NCBI RefSeq assembly: GCF_020091405.1
Contig: NZ_CP081903.1
Coordinates: forward strand, 3,224,501-3,288,500
Direction: 5' to 3'
DNA from: Bacteroides cellulosilyticus
GTDB lineage: Bacteria > Bacteroidota > Bacteroidia > Bacteroidales > Bacteroidaceae
Length of the DNA stretch: 64,000 nt
A program made the translations under genes and the position numbers. Positions 16,849 to 26,844 of this stretch are shown here, piece after piece (within the stretch, counting starts at the first letter, position 1; each line of letters opens with the position of its first letter). A model generated the notes under the pieces. That model made no database searches and was not told the origin of the DNA. It worked only from the letters and a program-made list of their open reading frames with translations.

Positions 16849-17745
16849 TTACATTATCGAACGGAGGTACGCCAGTATCTCCGTTTCTTGTTCCGGATGG
16901 AACCAACGGATTTCTTCATCTCTTTTGAACCATGTCATCTGCTTGCGCGAATAGATGCGGGAGTTCTGTTGGATTTTCTCTATGGCAAAAGGCAAGGTCC
17001 ATTCTCCGTCGAGATATTTGAACATCTCTTTATAACCTACCGTATTCAATGAATTAAGTGCCCGATAAGGATATACCTTTCTGGCTTCTTCTTCCAAGCC
17101 ATCCTCTATCATAATCTCTACCCGCCGGTTAATGCGGTCGTAAAGTTCTTCCCGGTCGCGCGTCAATCCTATTTTGATGATGCGGAAGGGGCGTTCTTTT
17201 TTCTGTTGTGTACGGAATGAGGTGTAGGTCTTCCCTGTCATATAGCATATCTCCAGTGCATGGATTACGCGTTTAGGATTCTTCAGGTCTACTATTTTGT
17301 AGTATTCCGGATCGAGTAACTTTAGCTCTGCGCACAATCTTTCCAGACCTTCCGTTTCATACTTATGTAGCATCACCTGGCGTGTTTCAGCATCTACGGT
17401 CGGAATATCGTCAATGCCTTTGCAAACGGCATCCACATACATCATAGAGCCACCGGTAAGCAATACTGTATCCTGTTCGGTAAATAAGGTTTCCAGAAGT
17501 TTCAGTACCTCCGCTTCATATTGGGCGGCACTGTAATAATCGGTGAGTTGCAAGGTTCCTACAAGGTAATGTTTCACGCGTTGCAGTTGCTCGGGGGTAG
17601 GGGCTGCCGTCCCTATTTTCAAGTCGGCATAGAGTTGCCGGGAGTCTGCGGAAACGATGCAAGTTTGGTAATGCTCTGCCAGCCGCAGGCTGAGTTCGGT
17701 CTTTCCGACTCCGGTCGGTCCAATAAGCACTATCAGGGTTTTCAT
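16849..17745 (-). CDS. miaA: tRNA dimethylallyltransferase
   Basis: The 298-residue enzyme transfers a dimethylallyl group to A37 of tRNAs that read UNN codons. The P-loop [11 protein letters not shown] spans residues 8-18, [16 protein letters not shown] follows with the substrate Asp/Arg, and [11 protein letters not shown] and the late [18 protein letters not shown] are family signatures. Length is normal. It is last in the minus-strand series after the lipid A genes, separated from its upstream neighbour by a long inverted repeat. Bacteroides species often carry two miaA copies, so a paralog may exist elsewhere. Confidence 0.95.
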   Translation of the reverse strand: MKTLIVLIGPTGVGKTELSLRLAEHYQTCIVSADSRQLYADLKIGTAAPTPEQLQRVKHYLVGTLQLTDYYSAAQYEAEVLKLLETLFTEQDTVLLTGGSMMYVDAVCKGIDDIPTVDAETRQVMLHKYETEGLERLCAELKLLDPEYYKIVDLKNPKRVIHALEICYMTGKTYTSFRTQQKKERPFRIIKIGLTRDREELYDRINRRVEIMIEDGLEEEARKVYPYRALNSLNTVGYKEMFKYLDGEWTLPFAIEKIQQNSRIYSRKQMTWFKRDEEIRWFHPEQETEILAYLRSIM

Positions 17746-17775
17746 AAGGAAATGGTATTTAGAGAATCATTTCCC

Positions 17776-17855
17776 ATCTGCAGATAACGCGGATAACGCA
17801 GATCTCTTCTAGGCTTAAGTCTTTCAAATCTGTGTTATCCGCGTTATCTGCGGAT
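17776..17855. repeat. Long inverted repeat (REP-like hairpin)
   Basis: Arms 17776-17803 and 17828-17855 are complementary at 26 of 28 positions around a 24-base loop. Each arm is itself a near-repeat of ATCTGC(A/G)GATAACGC units. T-rich sequence on the outer side lets it end transcription between the pRiA4b-like gene and miaA. A related ATCCGCAGAT...ATCTGCGGAT hairpin lies at 60686-60748, so this is probably a dispersed genomic repeat. Confidence 0.85.
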
Positions 17856-17873
17856 GAAAAATTTTAAATAATA

Positions 17874-18434
17874 TTAGAACTTTTCTTCCTCGAACGGTGC
17901 TGCGCCACCTTCGCCTCCGCCCATGTCGAAACCTTCCTGGTCGAATTCTTCCAGATCAAAGTCCTGATCTCCATAGAAGTTTTCATCCAGATCAAGCGAT
18001 CCGCTGTTGGCTGCCATTTCTTCGAAGTCAATTGTCTGTTTCGGAGCATCACCTTCCTTCTTGGTACACTTGGCACCTTTCATTTCTTTTCCGGTAATGA
18101 TCTCGGAGAGTTCAATGAAGAAACAGCGTTCTGTCATGTAGTCGAACACATAGAGTAGCTTCTGCTTTTCATCTTCTATCAGTTCGCTGATAGTGGTGTC
18201 TTTCATTACCCAACTGTCCATCTCCGGATTGTCATCCATCTCTTCCAGTGTAATTTCCTTTTCTTTTTCCCAATCATCATCACAGATGAAGAAAGAAGTC
18301 ATCTGGTCGTTAGTATAGCCTACTGACTTCACTATAGCCTCATGGAAGTCGTAGAATGTAGCTTCCGGGTCAATTTGTATTTCTCTTACGAAGTCGTCCA
18401 CTTCATCGGAGATAAGTGTAAATCTGTATATCAT
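17874..18434 (-). CDS. pRiA4b ORF-3-like protein
   Basis: The 186-residue protein resembles the PRiA4_ORF3/IS1096 passenger family: an N-terminal MIYRFTLISDEVDDFVREIQI strand-loop with FYDFHEAI, a central acidic loop with SFFICDDDWEKEKEI, and LLYVFDYMTERCFFIELSEI. The family name comes from mobile element passengers, but this version is a stable neighbour of lipid A genes. The last third is acidic and Gly rich (EEFDQEGFDMGGGEGG), likely disordered. No catalytic motif is known and the function is open. It starts 23 bases after lpxA. Confidence 0.82.
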   Translation of the reverse strand: MIYRFTLISDEVDDFVREIQIDPEATFYDFHEAIVKSVGYTNDQMTSFFICDDDWEKEKEITLEEMDDNPEMDSWVMKDTTISELIEDEKQKLLYVFDYMTERCFFIELSEIITGKEMKGAKCTKKEGDAPKQTIDFEEMAANSGSLDLDENFYGDQDFDLEEFDQEGFDMGGGEGGAAPFEEEKF

Positions 18435-18457
18435 ATTCTAATTACTTTATCGTTTTA

Positions 18458-19225
18458 TCACCTAATAATACCACGTTCGGAGTCACGGATGAAACTGACA
18501 ATGTATTCGATTTCCGGGCTCGTCGGAATTTCTTCTTCTATTTTCTTTAATGCGTCTGAAGTGTTCAATCCACTTTGATAAATGATACGGTATGCGTTGT
18601 GTATATTCTCAATGGTTTCATTGGAGAATCCGCGACGACGCAACCCGATAATGTTGATACCGCTGTAAGCAATCGGTTCCCGGCCTGCAATGATGTATGG
18701 CGGAATATCCTTACTGAAACGGCAACCGCCTTGTATCATGCCATATCCGCCTACACGGCAGAATTGATGCATCAATACATTGGCACTGATAATGGAGAAA
18801 TCGTCTATCACAATCTCACCTGCCATTTTGGTAGAGTTACCAATGATGCAGTAATTACCGACAAGGGCATCATGAGCTACGTGTACACCTTCCATCAACA
18901 GGTTATTGTTACCGATAATGGTTCTACCTTTGGCAGCCGTACCACGATTGATGGTAACATTTTCACGAATGGTATTGTTGTTACCGACTTCAGCGGTACT
19001 CTCTTCTCCCTGAAATTTCAGGTCCTGAGGGATGGCACCGATAACAGCTCCCGGAAAAATCGTATTTCCATTGCCGATACGTGAACCGTACAGAATGTTG
19101 GCATTTGCCATAATCTTGTTGTTATCGCCGATTACCACATTCTTGTCAATGAATACAAAAGGAGCAATCTCTACGTTTTCCCCGATTTTTGCCTCGGGAT
19201 GAATATACGCTAAGGGACTTATCAT
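18458..19225 (-). CDS. lpxA: UDP-GlcNAc acyltransferase
   Basis: The 255-residue protein is a left-handed beta-helix acyltransferase. Hexapeptide repeats of the form [IV]GxxxxI run through the first ~190 residues (IGENVEIAPFVFIDKNVVIG, GNNNLLMEGVHVAHDALVGNYC). The catalytic His lies in HVAHDALVG near residue 120. LpxA moves a 3-hydroxyacyl chain from ACP to the 3-OH of UDP-GlcNAc, the first step of lipid A synthesis in the cytoplasm. The C-terminal helical domain (GFSNETIENIHNAYRIIYQ) is present. It follows lpxC/fabZ after an 84-base AT-rich spacer. Confidence 0.95.
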   Translation of the reverse strand: MISPLAYIHPEAKIGENVEIAPFVFIDKNVVIGDNNKIMANANILYGSRIGNGNTIFPGAVIGAIPQDLKFQGEESTAEVGNNNTIRENVTINRGTAAKGRTIIGNNNLLMEGVHVAHDALVGNYCIIGNSTKMAGEIVIDDFSIISANVLMHQFCRVGGYGMIQGGCRFSKDIPPYIIAGREPIAYSGINIIGLRRRGFSNETIENIHNAYRIIYQSGLNTSDALKKIEEEIPTSPEIEYIVSFIRDSERGIIR

Positions 19226-19228
19226 GCT

Positions 19229-19306
19229 GATTTATGATTTATGATTTATAATTTATGAGATATTCGCACTTATAATTAGTCACGAATAAATCTTAAATCA
19301 TAAATC
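19229..19306. repeat. AT-rich inverted repeat between lpxA and lpxC/fabZ
   Basis: Three tandem ATTTATG-like units (19229-19259) face AATC(T/A)TAAATCATAAATC at 19283-19306, forming an imperfect hairpin between two genes that are otherwise tightly packed. Similar AT-rich strings (ATTAAAAATTAA type) occur at 5713-5742 and 6241-6266. Confidence 0.5.
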
Positions 19307-19309
19307 CTT

Positions 19310-20695
19310 TTACTTGTTCTTAACTATTTGTGCCATAAACTCTGCCTCGCAAACCACTTTCTCGCCTACGAACGCATAGCCTTTCATCGTGGAAATGCCA
19401 CGGCGGATAGGTACAAGCAATTCTACGCGGAAGATAAGGGTGTCACCTGGCACTACCTTCTGACGGAACTTCACACCATCTATTTTCATGAAGTAGGTGG
19501 AGTAGCGGTCGGGTTCGTCTACAGAGTTCAATACAAGCAGACCGCCTACCTGTGCCATAGCTTCAACCTGCAACACACCCGGCATTACCGGTTCCTGTGG
19601 GAAGTGCCCCTGGAAGAAAGGCTCGTTGGCAGTGATATTCTTCACGCCTACAATATAATTGGCACCTATTTCAATCACCTTGTCTACCAATTGGAATGGG
19701 TAACGGTGTGGCAACAGTTCGCGGATACGGTTTACATCCATGACGGGTTCGCGGTTGCAGTCGTAAGTCGGAGCCTGTATATCGTGCAGGCGGATTTCCT
19801 TACGCATCTGGCGGGCGAACTTATTATTAATGGTATGTCCCGGACGTGTAGCGATGATACGTCCCTTGATAGGCTTGCCTATCAAAGCTAAGTCGCCAAT
19901 TACGTCGAGCAATTTGTGACGGGCACATTCATTGGCCCATACCAAAGGTTTGTGATTGATGTAACCCAGTTGCTTGGCATCCATGTGGGGAACTCCCATT
20001 ACGTCGGCCAACTTATCGAAGTCTTCCTGAGACATTTCTCGTTCGTAGATAACGATGGCATTGTCCAAATCGCCGCCTTTGATAAGACCAGCCTGCAACA
20101 GTGGCTCGATCTCGCGTACGAATACGAATGTACGGCTGCCGGCTACTTCATCTTGGAATTTCGACATATCCTCCAGCGTTGCAAACTGATTGGGAATGAT
20201 GGTCGAGTCGTAAGATACCAGTACATTCAGACTGAAGTTCTCGTCGGGCAACACGATAATGGAAGAACCGGTCTTTTCATCGCGAAACTCGATTTTTGAC
20301 TTGATGATATAGAAATCTTTAACGGCATTTTGTTCTTCTGTACCTACGCGCTCTATTTCTTGTGCATAATATTGGGCGCTACCGTCCAGAATGGGAAACT
20401 CAGGACCGTTGACTTGTATCAGGCAGTTGTCTATGCCTAAGGCATAAAGGGCTGCCATGCCGTGCTCTACAGTGCTAACCTTCACACCATTCTTGGAAAG
20501 AACGGTGCCGCGAGTGGTTTCAGTCACGTTGTCCGCAACCGCATCAATGGTAGGTTGTCCCTCCACGTCGATACGCTGGATTTTATATCCGTGGTTGTCC
20601 GGAGCAGGATTGAAAGTAACGGTCAGGTCAAGTCCCGTGTGAAGGCCTTTACCACTGAGGGAAAAACTGTCTTTCAGAGTCTTTTGTTTCAACAT
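19310..20695 (-). CDS. lpxC/fabZ: Bifunctional LpxC deacetylase / FabZ dehydratase
   Basis: The 461-residue protein fuses two enzymes, as is standard in Bacteroidetes. Residues ~1-300 are LpxC, the zinc deacetylase that commits UDP-3-acyl-GlcNAc to lipid A: VSTVEHGMAAL holds the first zinc His and KLLDVIGDLALIG and ATRPGHTINNKFAR hold the later conserved residues. Residues ~310-461 are FabZ, the 3-hydroxyacyl-ACP dehydratase: LLPHRYPFQLVD contains the catalytic His and EPVMPGVLQVEAMAQ the Glu. The two activities compete for the same 3-hydroxyacyl-ACP pool, so fusion may balance lipid A and phospholipid supply. It starts four bases after lpxD. Confidence 0.96.
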   Translation of the reverse strand: MLKQKTLKDSFSLSGKGLHTGLDLTVTFNPAPDNHGYKIQRIDVEGQPTIDAVADNVTETTRGTVLSKNGVKVSTVEHGMAALYALGIDNCLIQVNGPEFPILDGSAQYYAQEIERVGTEEQNAVKDFYIIKSKIEFRDEKTGSSIIVLPDENFSLNVLVSYDSTIIPNQFATLEDMSKFQDEVAGSRTFVFVREIEPLLQAGLIKGGDLDNAIVIYEREMSQEDFDKLADVMGVPHMDAKQLGYINHKPLVWANECARHKLLDVIGDLALIGKPIKGRIIATRPGHTINNKFARQMRKEIRLHDIQAPTYDCNREPVMDVNRIRELLPHRYPFQLVDKVIEIGANYIVGVKNITANEPFFQGHFPQEPVMPGVLQVEAMAQVGGLLVLNSVDEPDRYSTYFMKIDGVKFRQKVVPGDTLIFRVELLVPIRRGISTMKGYAFVGEKVVCEAEFMAQIVKNK

Positions 20696-20698
20696 TTG

Positions 20699-21739
20699 TT
20701 ACTTATTTATTTGTTGTTTTAATTCATTCAGTTCTTTACGGAGCTGGCGGATTTCCTTCAACATCTCAGGTAGGCTCCGTTGAGCTATGGACGCTTTGAA
20801 ATATTGTTTCAACTCCATTGGAGGTGTACCAATCAGCTGGCTGCCGTCTTTTAAATCGCCCGGTATGCCCGACTGGGCGCCGAGGCTTACTTTATTACCG
20901 ATGTGGCTGTGTCCTGCAATGCCTACCTGACCGCCGAACATGCACCATTCACCTATTTTAGTGGAACCTGCTATGCCTACTTGTGCTGCCATAACAGTAT
21001 GTGCACCTATTTCGTCATTGTGCGCTACCTGTATCAGGTTATCCAGCTTTACGCCTTTGTGCACGATGGTTGCTCCCATTGTAGCACGGTCTACACAAGT
21101 GTTTGCGCCTATCTCTACATTATCTTCCAGTATTACAATACCTATTTGGGGGATCTTCTCATACCCTTCAGGGGTGGGAGCGAAGCCGAAGCCGTCTGCA
21201 CCGATCACGCTACCGGAGTGCAGAACACAATGATTGCCTATCCGGCAGTCATGGTAGACGGTTGCGCTGGCGTATATGACACAGTCATTGCCTATTTTAG
21301 CACCGCTACCGATAGTCGCATGCGGATGTATCATTGTATTGTCTCCCACTTCTGCGTATTCACCAATGCAAGCGAAGGGCGCAATGTAAACATCCTTGCC
21401 GATTTTCGCGGTCTCAGCAACGAAAGCCAACGGATCGATACCCACGCGTTTGGGCTTACTCTGTTCGTAAAGATTGAGCAGTTTAGCCAAACTTTCGTAG
21501 GCGTTATCTACTTTTATTAAAGTAGCTTTTATTTCCTGTTCAGGAACGAAGTCCTTGTTTACCAATACAATACTGGCTTGGGTCTCGTAGATATAAGATG
21601 TATATTTGGGGTTTGACAGAAACGATATAGCACCGGGGATGCCTTCTTCTATCTTGGCAAAAGTATGTACAGTTGCATTCTCATCTCCAACGATTTCTCC
21701 TTGGATAAATGTTGCAATTTGTTTAGCAGAGAACTCCAT
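20699..21739 (-). CDS. lpxD: UDP-3-O-(3-hydroxyacyl)glucosamine N-acyltransferase
   Basis: The 346-residue enzyme adds the N-linked acyl chain in lipid A synthesis. It has the N-terminal uridine-binding domain ([22 protein letters not shown]), a hexapeptide left-handed beta-helix in the middle ([20 protein letters not shown] and later), the active-site His in [14 protein letters not shown] near residue 239, and a C-terminal helix ([22 protein letters not shown]) typical of LpxD. It is the first gene of the lipid A set; a TATCTTTG promoter box lies at 21847-21854 inside the end of the upstream HD gene. Confidence 0.96.
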   Translation of the reverse strand: MEFSAKQIATFIQGEIVGDENATVHTFAKIEEGIPGAISFLSNPKYTSYIYETQASIVLVNKDFVPEQEIKATLIKVDNAYESLAKLLNLYEQSKPKRVGIDPLAFVAETAKIGKDVYIAPFACIGEYAEVGDNTMIHPHATIGSGAKIGNDCVIYASATVYHDCRIGNHCVLHSGSVIGADGFGFAPTPEGYEKIPQIGIVILEDNVEIGANTCVDRATMGATIVHKGVKLDNLIQVAHNDEIGAHTVMAAQVGIAGSTKIGEWCMFGGQVGIAGHSHIGNKVSLGAQSGIPGDLKDGSQLIGTPPMELKQYFKASIAQRSLPEMLKEIRQLRKELNELKQQINK

Positions 21740-21824
21740 TGTCTTATTCTTGTTAGATGGTTTTAAATCACAAATAACGGACTTTTTTTTTATATTTCCT
21801 TGTCCTTGGGTGAATATTTTATAC

Positions 21825-23051
21825 TTACCTATGCAAACGTTGGTAGCAAAGATAGTATTTTTTTACCTTCTTAGACAATAGGGAAATATTGAGCATGTCC
21901 GATGCTTCAGCAATATTCTTAATACTTCCGTCTTTATAAAGGATATCAATACTATCGTCTGCCGGGTCGTACATATTCTTCTCGATGCTGGGGGTAGAGA
22001 CGAAATAGCTCGCTTCAGAGAGGGGTATGTCCAGTTGCTGACTGATTTGCAAAGTTAACTCTTTTTTTCTTTCTTCACATATTGGTTCGGTAGAAATTTC
22101 CACTTTAAAGATATTACGGTTGATCATACCGAGGCTCAATGTGGACAGAACCTTGTCGTTGTGGGTGCTCCAGACCTTTAATGCGGTCCATATATCATTG
22201 TCGTCCAGTTGGATAAAGTTCTCCAGACACTCCGGATTGTTATAGAAAGTTTCCTTGTTGATGTCATTGTAAAGGAAAAAACGCAATGCCGGTGAAGCAA
22301 ATAATTCTACACCTTTACTTGCTAATTCTTTGGCACGGAGCAGGGCGCTGATGAGCATTTTCTCGTATGCCACGGACGTTTTGTGCAGATATACCTGCCA
22401 GTACATCAAGCGGCGGGCCGTGAGGAAGTTCTCAATGGAATAGATGCCTTTGGATTCTACCACGAGATGGTCTTCTTTCACATCGAGCATCTTGATGATG
22501 CGTGCCGAGCCGATGTTACCTTCTGTTACGCCGGTATAGAAACTGTCGCGGCGAAGGTAGTCCATACGGTCCATGTCGAGTTGTCCGCTGACCAGTTGGT
22601 GCAGGAACTTCTTGGGGTATTCGTCCTTGAATATCTGGATGGCAAGTGTGAGTTGCCCGTTCATTTCTTTGTTGATACGTTCCATCAGCATGAGGGAGAT
22701 ATCCTCGTGAGATACACCCTGTACAATGGTGTCTTCCAGTACATGAGAGAAAGGACCGTGTCCGATATCATGCATCAGAATGGCCGCCTGCACTGCTTCG
22801 GCTTCACTGTCGAAGATGAAGTTCCCTTTGCTAGTGAGGTGCTGGATAGCTTCGCTCGTCAAATGGAAAGCACCCAGCGAATGTTGAAAGCGCGTGTGCT
22901 GTGCACCGGGATAAACCACAGACGACAAGCCCAGTTGCTTGATGCGGTTTAAACGCTGCAAAAGGGGATGCCGCACGATGTCGTACAGCAACCCCTTCGG
23001 GATATTGATGAACCCGAACACCGGGTCGTTAATGATCTTTCGTTCGAACAC
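21825..23051 (-). CDS. HD-domain phosphohydrolase (dGTPase-like)
   Basis: The 408-residue protein has an N-terminal HD domain: [13 protein letters not shown] near residue 52 and the metal motif [14 protein letters not shown] near residue 94, then [20 protein letters not shown], which is typical of YwfO/SAMHD1-like dNTP triphosphohydrolases. These remove triphosphate from dNTPs; substrate choice varies. The C-terminal half is family-specific. It lies between pyrF and lpxD, a position that mixes nucleotide and lipid A genes, with no clear functional link. The family call is strong, the substrate is open. Confidence 0.88.
   Translation of the reverse strand: MFERKIINDPVFGFINIPKGLLYDIVRHPLLQRLNRIKQLGLSSVVYPGAQHTRFQHSLGAFHLTSEAIQHLTSKGNFIFDSEAEAVQAAILMHDIGHGPFSHVLEDTIVQGVSHEDISLMLMERINKEMNGQLTLAIQIFKDEYPKKFLHQLVSGQLDMDRMDYLRRDSFYTGVTEGNIGSARIIKMLDVKEDHLVVESKGIYSIENFLTARRLMYWQVYLHKTSVAYEKMLISALLRAKELASKGVELFASPALRFFLYNDINKETFYNNPECLENFIQLDDNDIWTALKVWSTHNDKVLSTLSLGMINRNIFKVEISTEPICEERKKELTLQISQQLDIPLSEASYFVSTPSIEKNMYDPADDSIDILYKDGSIKNIAEASDMLNISLLSKKVKKYYLCYQRLHR
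21847..21854 (-). promoter_or_regulatory. -7 box of the lpxD operon
   Basis: CAAAGATA reads TATCTTTG on the minus strand and would start a transcript near 21840, about 100 bases before lpxD. It lies inside the last codons of the HD-domain gene. A -33 box is not evident. Confidence 0.5.
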
Positions 23052-23083
23052 GTTGTTAGTGATTAAGGGTAAGTGATAAGTGA

Positions 23084-23914
23084 TTAGGCGTTAATCACTC
23101 CCTTCAACTGTTCCGCCATCTGCTGTTGCACTTCCTTTGCGGCGTTGCGTGCAGCTTCTGCAAATTTTTCAGTCTTATCCACATAAATGATGCCACGGCT
23201 GGAGTTTACAATCAGTCCACAAGTGGAGTTCATGCCATACTTACAGACTTCTTCCAGTGAGCCACCCTGTGCACCTACACCCGGCACAAGCAGGAAGTGG
23301 TTAGGAACAATTTTGCGGATATCTTCGAAAGCACGGCCTTGTGTAGCACCTACCACGTACATCATCTGTCCGTTGTTAGCCCATTCCTGAGATTTGCGCA
23401 GTACTTTTTCGAAAAGACGTTCGCCGTTGGGATCTTCCGTCAACTGGAAGTCGTGGGAACCTTTGTTGCTTGTCAGTGCCAGGAGGATTACCCATTTGCC
23501 TTCGTAAGTCAGGAACGGGGTAACACTGTCTTCACCCATATAGGGAGCTACGGTTACAGAGTCGATGTCCAGTTCGTCGAAGAATGTGCGGGCATACATG
23601 GCAGAGGTATTTCCTATGTCACCACGTTTTGCATCGGCAATGATGAATTGGTCGGGATAGTTTTCCTTGATATATTTCACAGTCTTTTCAAAAGCAATCC
23701 AGCCTTTCACACCCATGCTCTCATAGAAAGCGAGGTTCGGTTTGTAGGCAATGCAAAGGTCAGCCGTTGCGTCGATGATGGCTTTATTGAAGGCGAAGAT
23801 CGGATCTTCTTCTTTCAACAAGTGTTCCGGGATTTTCTTGATGTCTGTATCCAGACCTACGCAGAGGAATGATTTCTTACGCTTGATATTTTCAAAAAGT
23901 TGTTGTTTATCCAT
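23084..23914 (-). CDS. pyrF: Orotidine 5'-phosphate decarboxylase (type 2)
   Basis: The 276-residue enzyme makes UMP from OMP, the last step of pyrimidine synthesis. The active-site signature [16 protein letters not shown] lies near residue 98, with the catalytic Lys and Asp. [11 protein letters not shown] at the N-terminus and [15 protein letters not shown] with VNSSRGIIY at the C-terminus complete the phosphate-binding part. The length of about 275 residues marks it as the PyrF2 subfamily. It follows the HD gene's start by 33 bases and belongs to a compact minus-strand run with prfA and purM. Confidence 0.96.
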   Translation of the reverse strand: MDKQQLFENIKRKKSFLCVGLDTDIKKIPEHLLKEEDPIFAFNKAIIDATADLCIAYKPNLAFYESMGVKGWIAFEKTVKYIKENYPDQFIIADAKRGDIGNTSAMYARTFFDELDIDSVTVAPYMGEDSVTPFLTYEGKWVILLALTSNKGSHDFQLTEDPNGERLFEKVLRKSQEWANNGQMMYVVGATQGRAFEDIRKIVPNHFLLVPGVGAQGGSLEEVCKYGMNSTCGLIVNSSRGIIYVDKTEKFAEAARNAAKEVQQQMAEQLKGVINA

Positions 23915-23950
23915 TACTGAATCTATTTAATCTGTTTATAATTCGTTTGG

Positions 23951-25702
23951 TTATTTCTTGAATAAGTAGCCTTCTATGCGTAACCTGAGAGCATCTTTCC
24001 TTTTCTTATTGTAATCCAAAGAGAAACTTGTTAGCATGAAAAGGCATCTGTCGGAATTACACTTAAATCGGGTAGGGGGCATTTGATTATATTTGTGATT
24101 ATCAAGTGCCTCCATTGTTTTCAGGTCAATGAAGATCGTATCGCTCTTATTATTAGTCTGAGTGGTAAGGGGAACAGGCAGTATTCCTGTTTCCAGATAG
24201 TCGTATGGTATGTGGAAGTATCTGTCCTGTATATCTCCATCCGGTATGGCTATGAACTGATGGTACCCGTCCGGTATCTGGATGCTGACTTGATGGGAAC
24301 TCTTGCCGCTGTATGATACAAAGGAAGCGGAATCGTCTGTTGTATCGGTAGTACCGTAATTTTTGGAAGAATAGAATGAGGCATCCTTATCCACAAGGTC
24401 GGCTATACTTTTCCGTCCGAACCAGTTGCGCAGATATCTGAACTTGTCGTTTACTTGCACTGCCGTTTCTGCCGGGAGCGATTCCATCCAGTCATCGTAT
24501 TGTTCACGGGTGAGTGGCAGTTTCAAATTAGTGCGTTTCAGTTCTTTCTCTACGCTGCTGCGCATGATATTCCGTGTGATACTTGCATAATTAACAGGCA
24601 GTGCCGAAGTTAGCAGAAAGAGGATGGAGAACGAAATCGGTATCCAACTGATGCGCCGGGCTTTAGTGAAGACGAGTCCGATACAAACAATGTAGCACCA
24701 GATGTTGAGAGTTATAAGGTAAAGGCGATTGATGGTGACGCCGTAATCGTTGAAGCGGCGTATAATGCCGATTGTCATCAGTACCAGCATCGGCAATACC
24801 AAAGCGGGCAACCAGCGCGCAATCCATTCGTTTATAGGTTTCTTCTCCTGAATACGTACGGGATACAACCCGAATTCAATGGCGATACATCCTGCCATCA
24901 GTGCTACCACGAGCCAGGATACCCAGCCTGTGGGCAGTTCCCAACTGATAAAAATGCGGGCTGCATAAACATAAAGCACGAGGAGGTATCCTGCCATGAG
25001 CGGGAGAAAGAGAAAATGTATCGTGCCGTTCAGGAACTCCGATGGTTGCGGCTCCCGGTTATGTTTTTGCTCATCTTTGGGCAACATGCCAAGGAAGAGC
25101 AACATCGGAAGCAATACGCTACATATAATAAGAATATATAGATAGCAATTCCAACTTACATCCACGTTGAAGAGTTGGCGAAGCGAGAACACCAGCAGAC
25201 TGATTCCACCGCTCATGATAAGCCCCACTACATTGGCCGTGACAAAAGCGCCAACCGTATATGAAGCGAAGTTCCAGCTTGGAATATCATTCTTTTCTTT
25301 GATGAATGAAAGGAAGAAAGCCGAAAGCCACAGTGCCAGGATGGCGGCTCCGTGGGCTATGCCTATTTCGGTAAGCGACTGTTCCGGTGAAAGGCTGTAG
25401 AGGTACACCGCATCGGCAATCAGCAATACGTGCATTACTATATGTACGATCACTCCTTTTATCTTGCTCTTTATCTCTTCGCTCCACAGGTGGAGAGTGA
25501 GTGAGAGCAACGTACCGATAGAAAAATAGTAACCCAAAACCATCACCAGCTTCCTGTCATCATCCAGGTCGGTAGCTACCAGATAGACTAAATAAGCGGT
25601 AAGTGCAAGGACAAAACATACTGTAGAAGGAAAGCGCCTCAGGCAATTTTGAAACGCTTCCGTCAGGGTATGAAATACTTTATGTAGTAGCTGTCCTTTC
25701 AT
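23951..25702 (-). CDS. DUF4153-type membrane protein
   Basis: The 583-residue protein has about ten to twelve hydrophobic helices in the first ~400 residues (for example CFVLALTAYLVYLVA, GYYFSIGTLLSLTLHLW, VSWLVVALMAGCIAIEFGLYPVRIQ). The C-terminal ~180 residues are soluble and look beta-rich. This layout corresponds to DUF4153, an inner-membrane family in Bacteroidetes of unknown function. The tail may face the periplasm. It lies between prfA and pyrF with short spacers (25 and 36 bases), suggesting cotranscription, but the neighbours give no functional hint. Confidence 0.75.
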   Translation of the reverse strand: MKGQLLHKVFHTLTEAFQNCLRRFPSTVCFVLALTAYLVYLVATDLDDDRKLVMVLGYYFSIGTLLSLTLHLWSEEIKSKIKGVIVHIVMHVLLIADAVYLYSLSPEQSLTEIGIAHGAAILALWLSAFFLSFIKEKNDIPSWNFASYTVGAFVTANVVGLIMSGGISLLVFSLRQLFNVDVSWNCYLYILIICSVLLPMLLFLGMLPKDEQKHNREPQPSEFLNGTIHFLFLPLMAGYLLVLYVYAARIFISWELPTGWVSWLVVALMAGCIAIEFGLYPVRIQEKKPINEWIARWLPALVLPMLVLMTIGIIRRFNDYGVTINRLYLITLNIWCYIVCIGLVFTKARRISWIPISFSILFLLTSALPVNYASITRNIMRSSVEKELKRTNLKLPLTREQYDDWMESLPAETAVQVNDKFRYLRNWFGRKSIADLVDKDASFYSSKNYGTTDTTDDSASFVSYSGKSSHQVSIQIPDGYHQFIAIPDGDIQDRYFHIPYDYLETGILPVPLTTQTNNKSDTIFIDLKTMEALDNHKYNQMPPTRFKCNSDRCLFMLTSFSLDYNKKRKDALRLRIEGYLFKK

Positions 25703-25727
25703 TCGCTCTGCTTCTTAACCTGTTGGT

Positions 25728-26840
25728 TTACAGTTCGCTTTCTTTCAGGCGTTCTGCATTTTCCGCTACAATCAAGTGGTTGATACAGTCCTGAATGTCA
25801 CCGTCCATAAAGGCGGAGAGGTTATAGATGGTATAGTTGATACGATGGTCGGTGATGCGTCCTTGCGGATAGTTGTAGGTACGGATTTTAGCGGAGCGGT
25901 CTCCGGTAGATACCATTGTCTTTCGCTTGGAGGCAATATCGTCCAGATATTTCTGATGTTCCTTGTCGTAAATAAAGGTACGCAGACGTGAGAGGGCACG
26001 CTCTTTATTCTTCGGTTGGTCGCGTGTTTCGGTACACTCAATCAGGATTTCTTCGGAAGCGCCGGTGTTCGGATTTCTCCATACATAGCGCAGACGTACA
26101 CCGGACTCAACTTTATTTACGTTCTGTCCGCCGGCACCGCCACTTCGGAAAGTATCCCATTTGATTTCGCCTTCATTGATCACTACATCGAACTCTTCTG
26201 CTTCGGGCAGCACGGCTACGGATGCGGCGGAAGTATGCACGCGCCCCTGAGTTTCAGTAGCCGGAACACGCTGTACGCGGTGTACGCCCGATTCGTATTT
26301 CAATGTTCCGTACACATTGTCGCCCGTAACGCTGCAAATGATTTCCTTGAATCCGCCTGCTGCGCCTTCGTTGACGCTGGATATTTCCATCCTCCAACCT
26401 TTCGTTTCGCAATATTTGGTGTACATGCGGAAAAGGTCTCCGGCAAAGATAGCGGCTTCGTCACCGCCTGTACCTCCACGAATTTCGAGGATGGCGTTCT
26501 TGCTGTCCTGTGGGTCGGCAGGTACGAGGAGGAGTTTGATATGTTCTTCCAGTTCCGGCTGGCGTGCCTGACAGGCATCCAATTCTTCGCGTGCCATTTC
26601 CCGCATCTCCGGGTCTGTTTCATTGGAGATGATTTCTTTGGCTTCCTCGATGCCGCTCAGCACCTGGATATATTCTTTGCGGGCCTCCATCAGGTCGCCC
26701 AGCTCTTTGTACTCTTTGGTGAGTTTTACGTAACGCTTCTGGTCGGCAATCACTGCCGGGTCTGTAATTAGCGTCGATACTTCTTCGAAGCGGGCAACAA
26801 GCCCTTCGAGTTTCTCTAATATGGTATTGTTGTCTGCCAT
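25728..26840 (-). CDS. prfA: Peptide chain release factor 1
   Basis: The protein is 370 residues from the ATG at 26840 (MADNNTILEKLEG), four bases after purM. An ATG at 26870 lies inside purM and would add ten residues, so it is rejected. RF1 reads UAA and UAG and releases the peptide. The GGQ motif (RSGGAGGQNVNKVES) lies near residue 232 and its Gln is the usual PrmC methylation site; the stop-codon reading tripeptide region is around residues 185-190 (RVPATETQGRVHTS follows it). Length and domain order are normal for RF1. Confidence 0.96.
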   Translation of the reverse strand: MADNNTILEKLEGLVARFEEVSTLITDPAVIADQKRYVKLTKEYKELGDLMEARKEYIQVLSGIEEAKEIISNETDPEMREMAREELDACQARQPELEEHIKLLLVPADPQDSKNAILEIRGGTGGDEAAIFAGDLFRMYTKYCETKGWRMEISSVNEGAAGGFKEIICSVTGDNVYGTLKYESGVHRVQRVPATETQGRVHTSAASVAVLPEAEEFDVVINEGEIKWDTFRSGGAGGQNVNKVESGVRLRYVWRNPNTGASEEILIECTETRDQPKNKERALSRLRTFIYDKEHQKYLDDIASKRKTMVSTGDRSAKIRTYNYPQGRITDHRINYTIYNLSAFMDGDIQDCINHLIVAENAERLKESEL

Positions 26841-26844
26841 TGAA

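Noticed and set aside
17874..18434. The pRiA4b-like gene as evidence of an insertion sequence
   Set aside because: No transposase or terminal repeats are near. The family name is historical.
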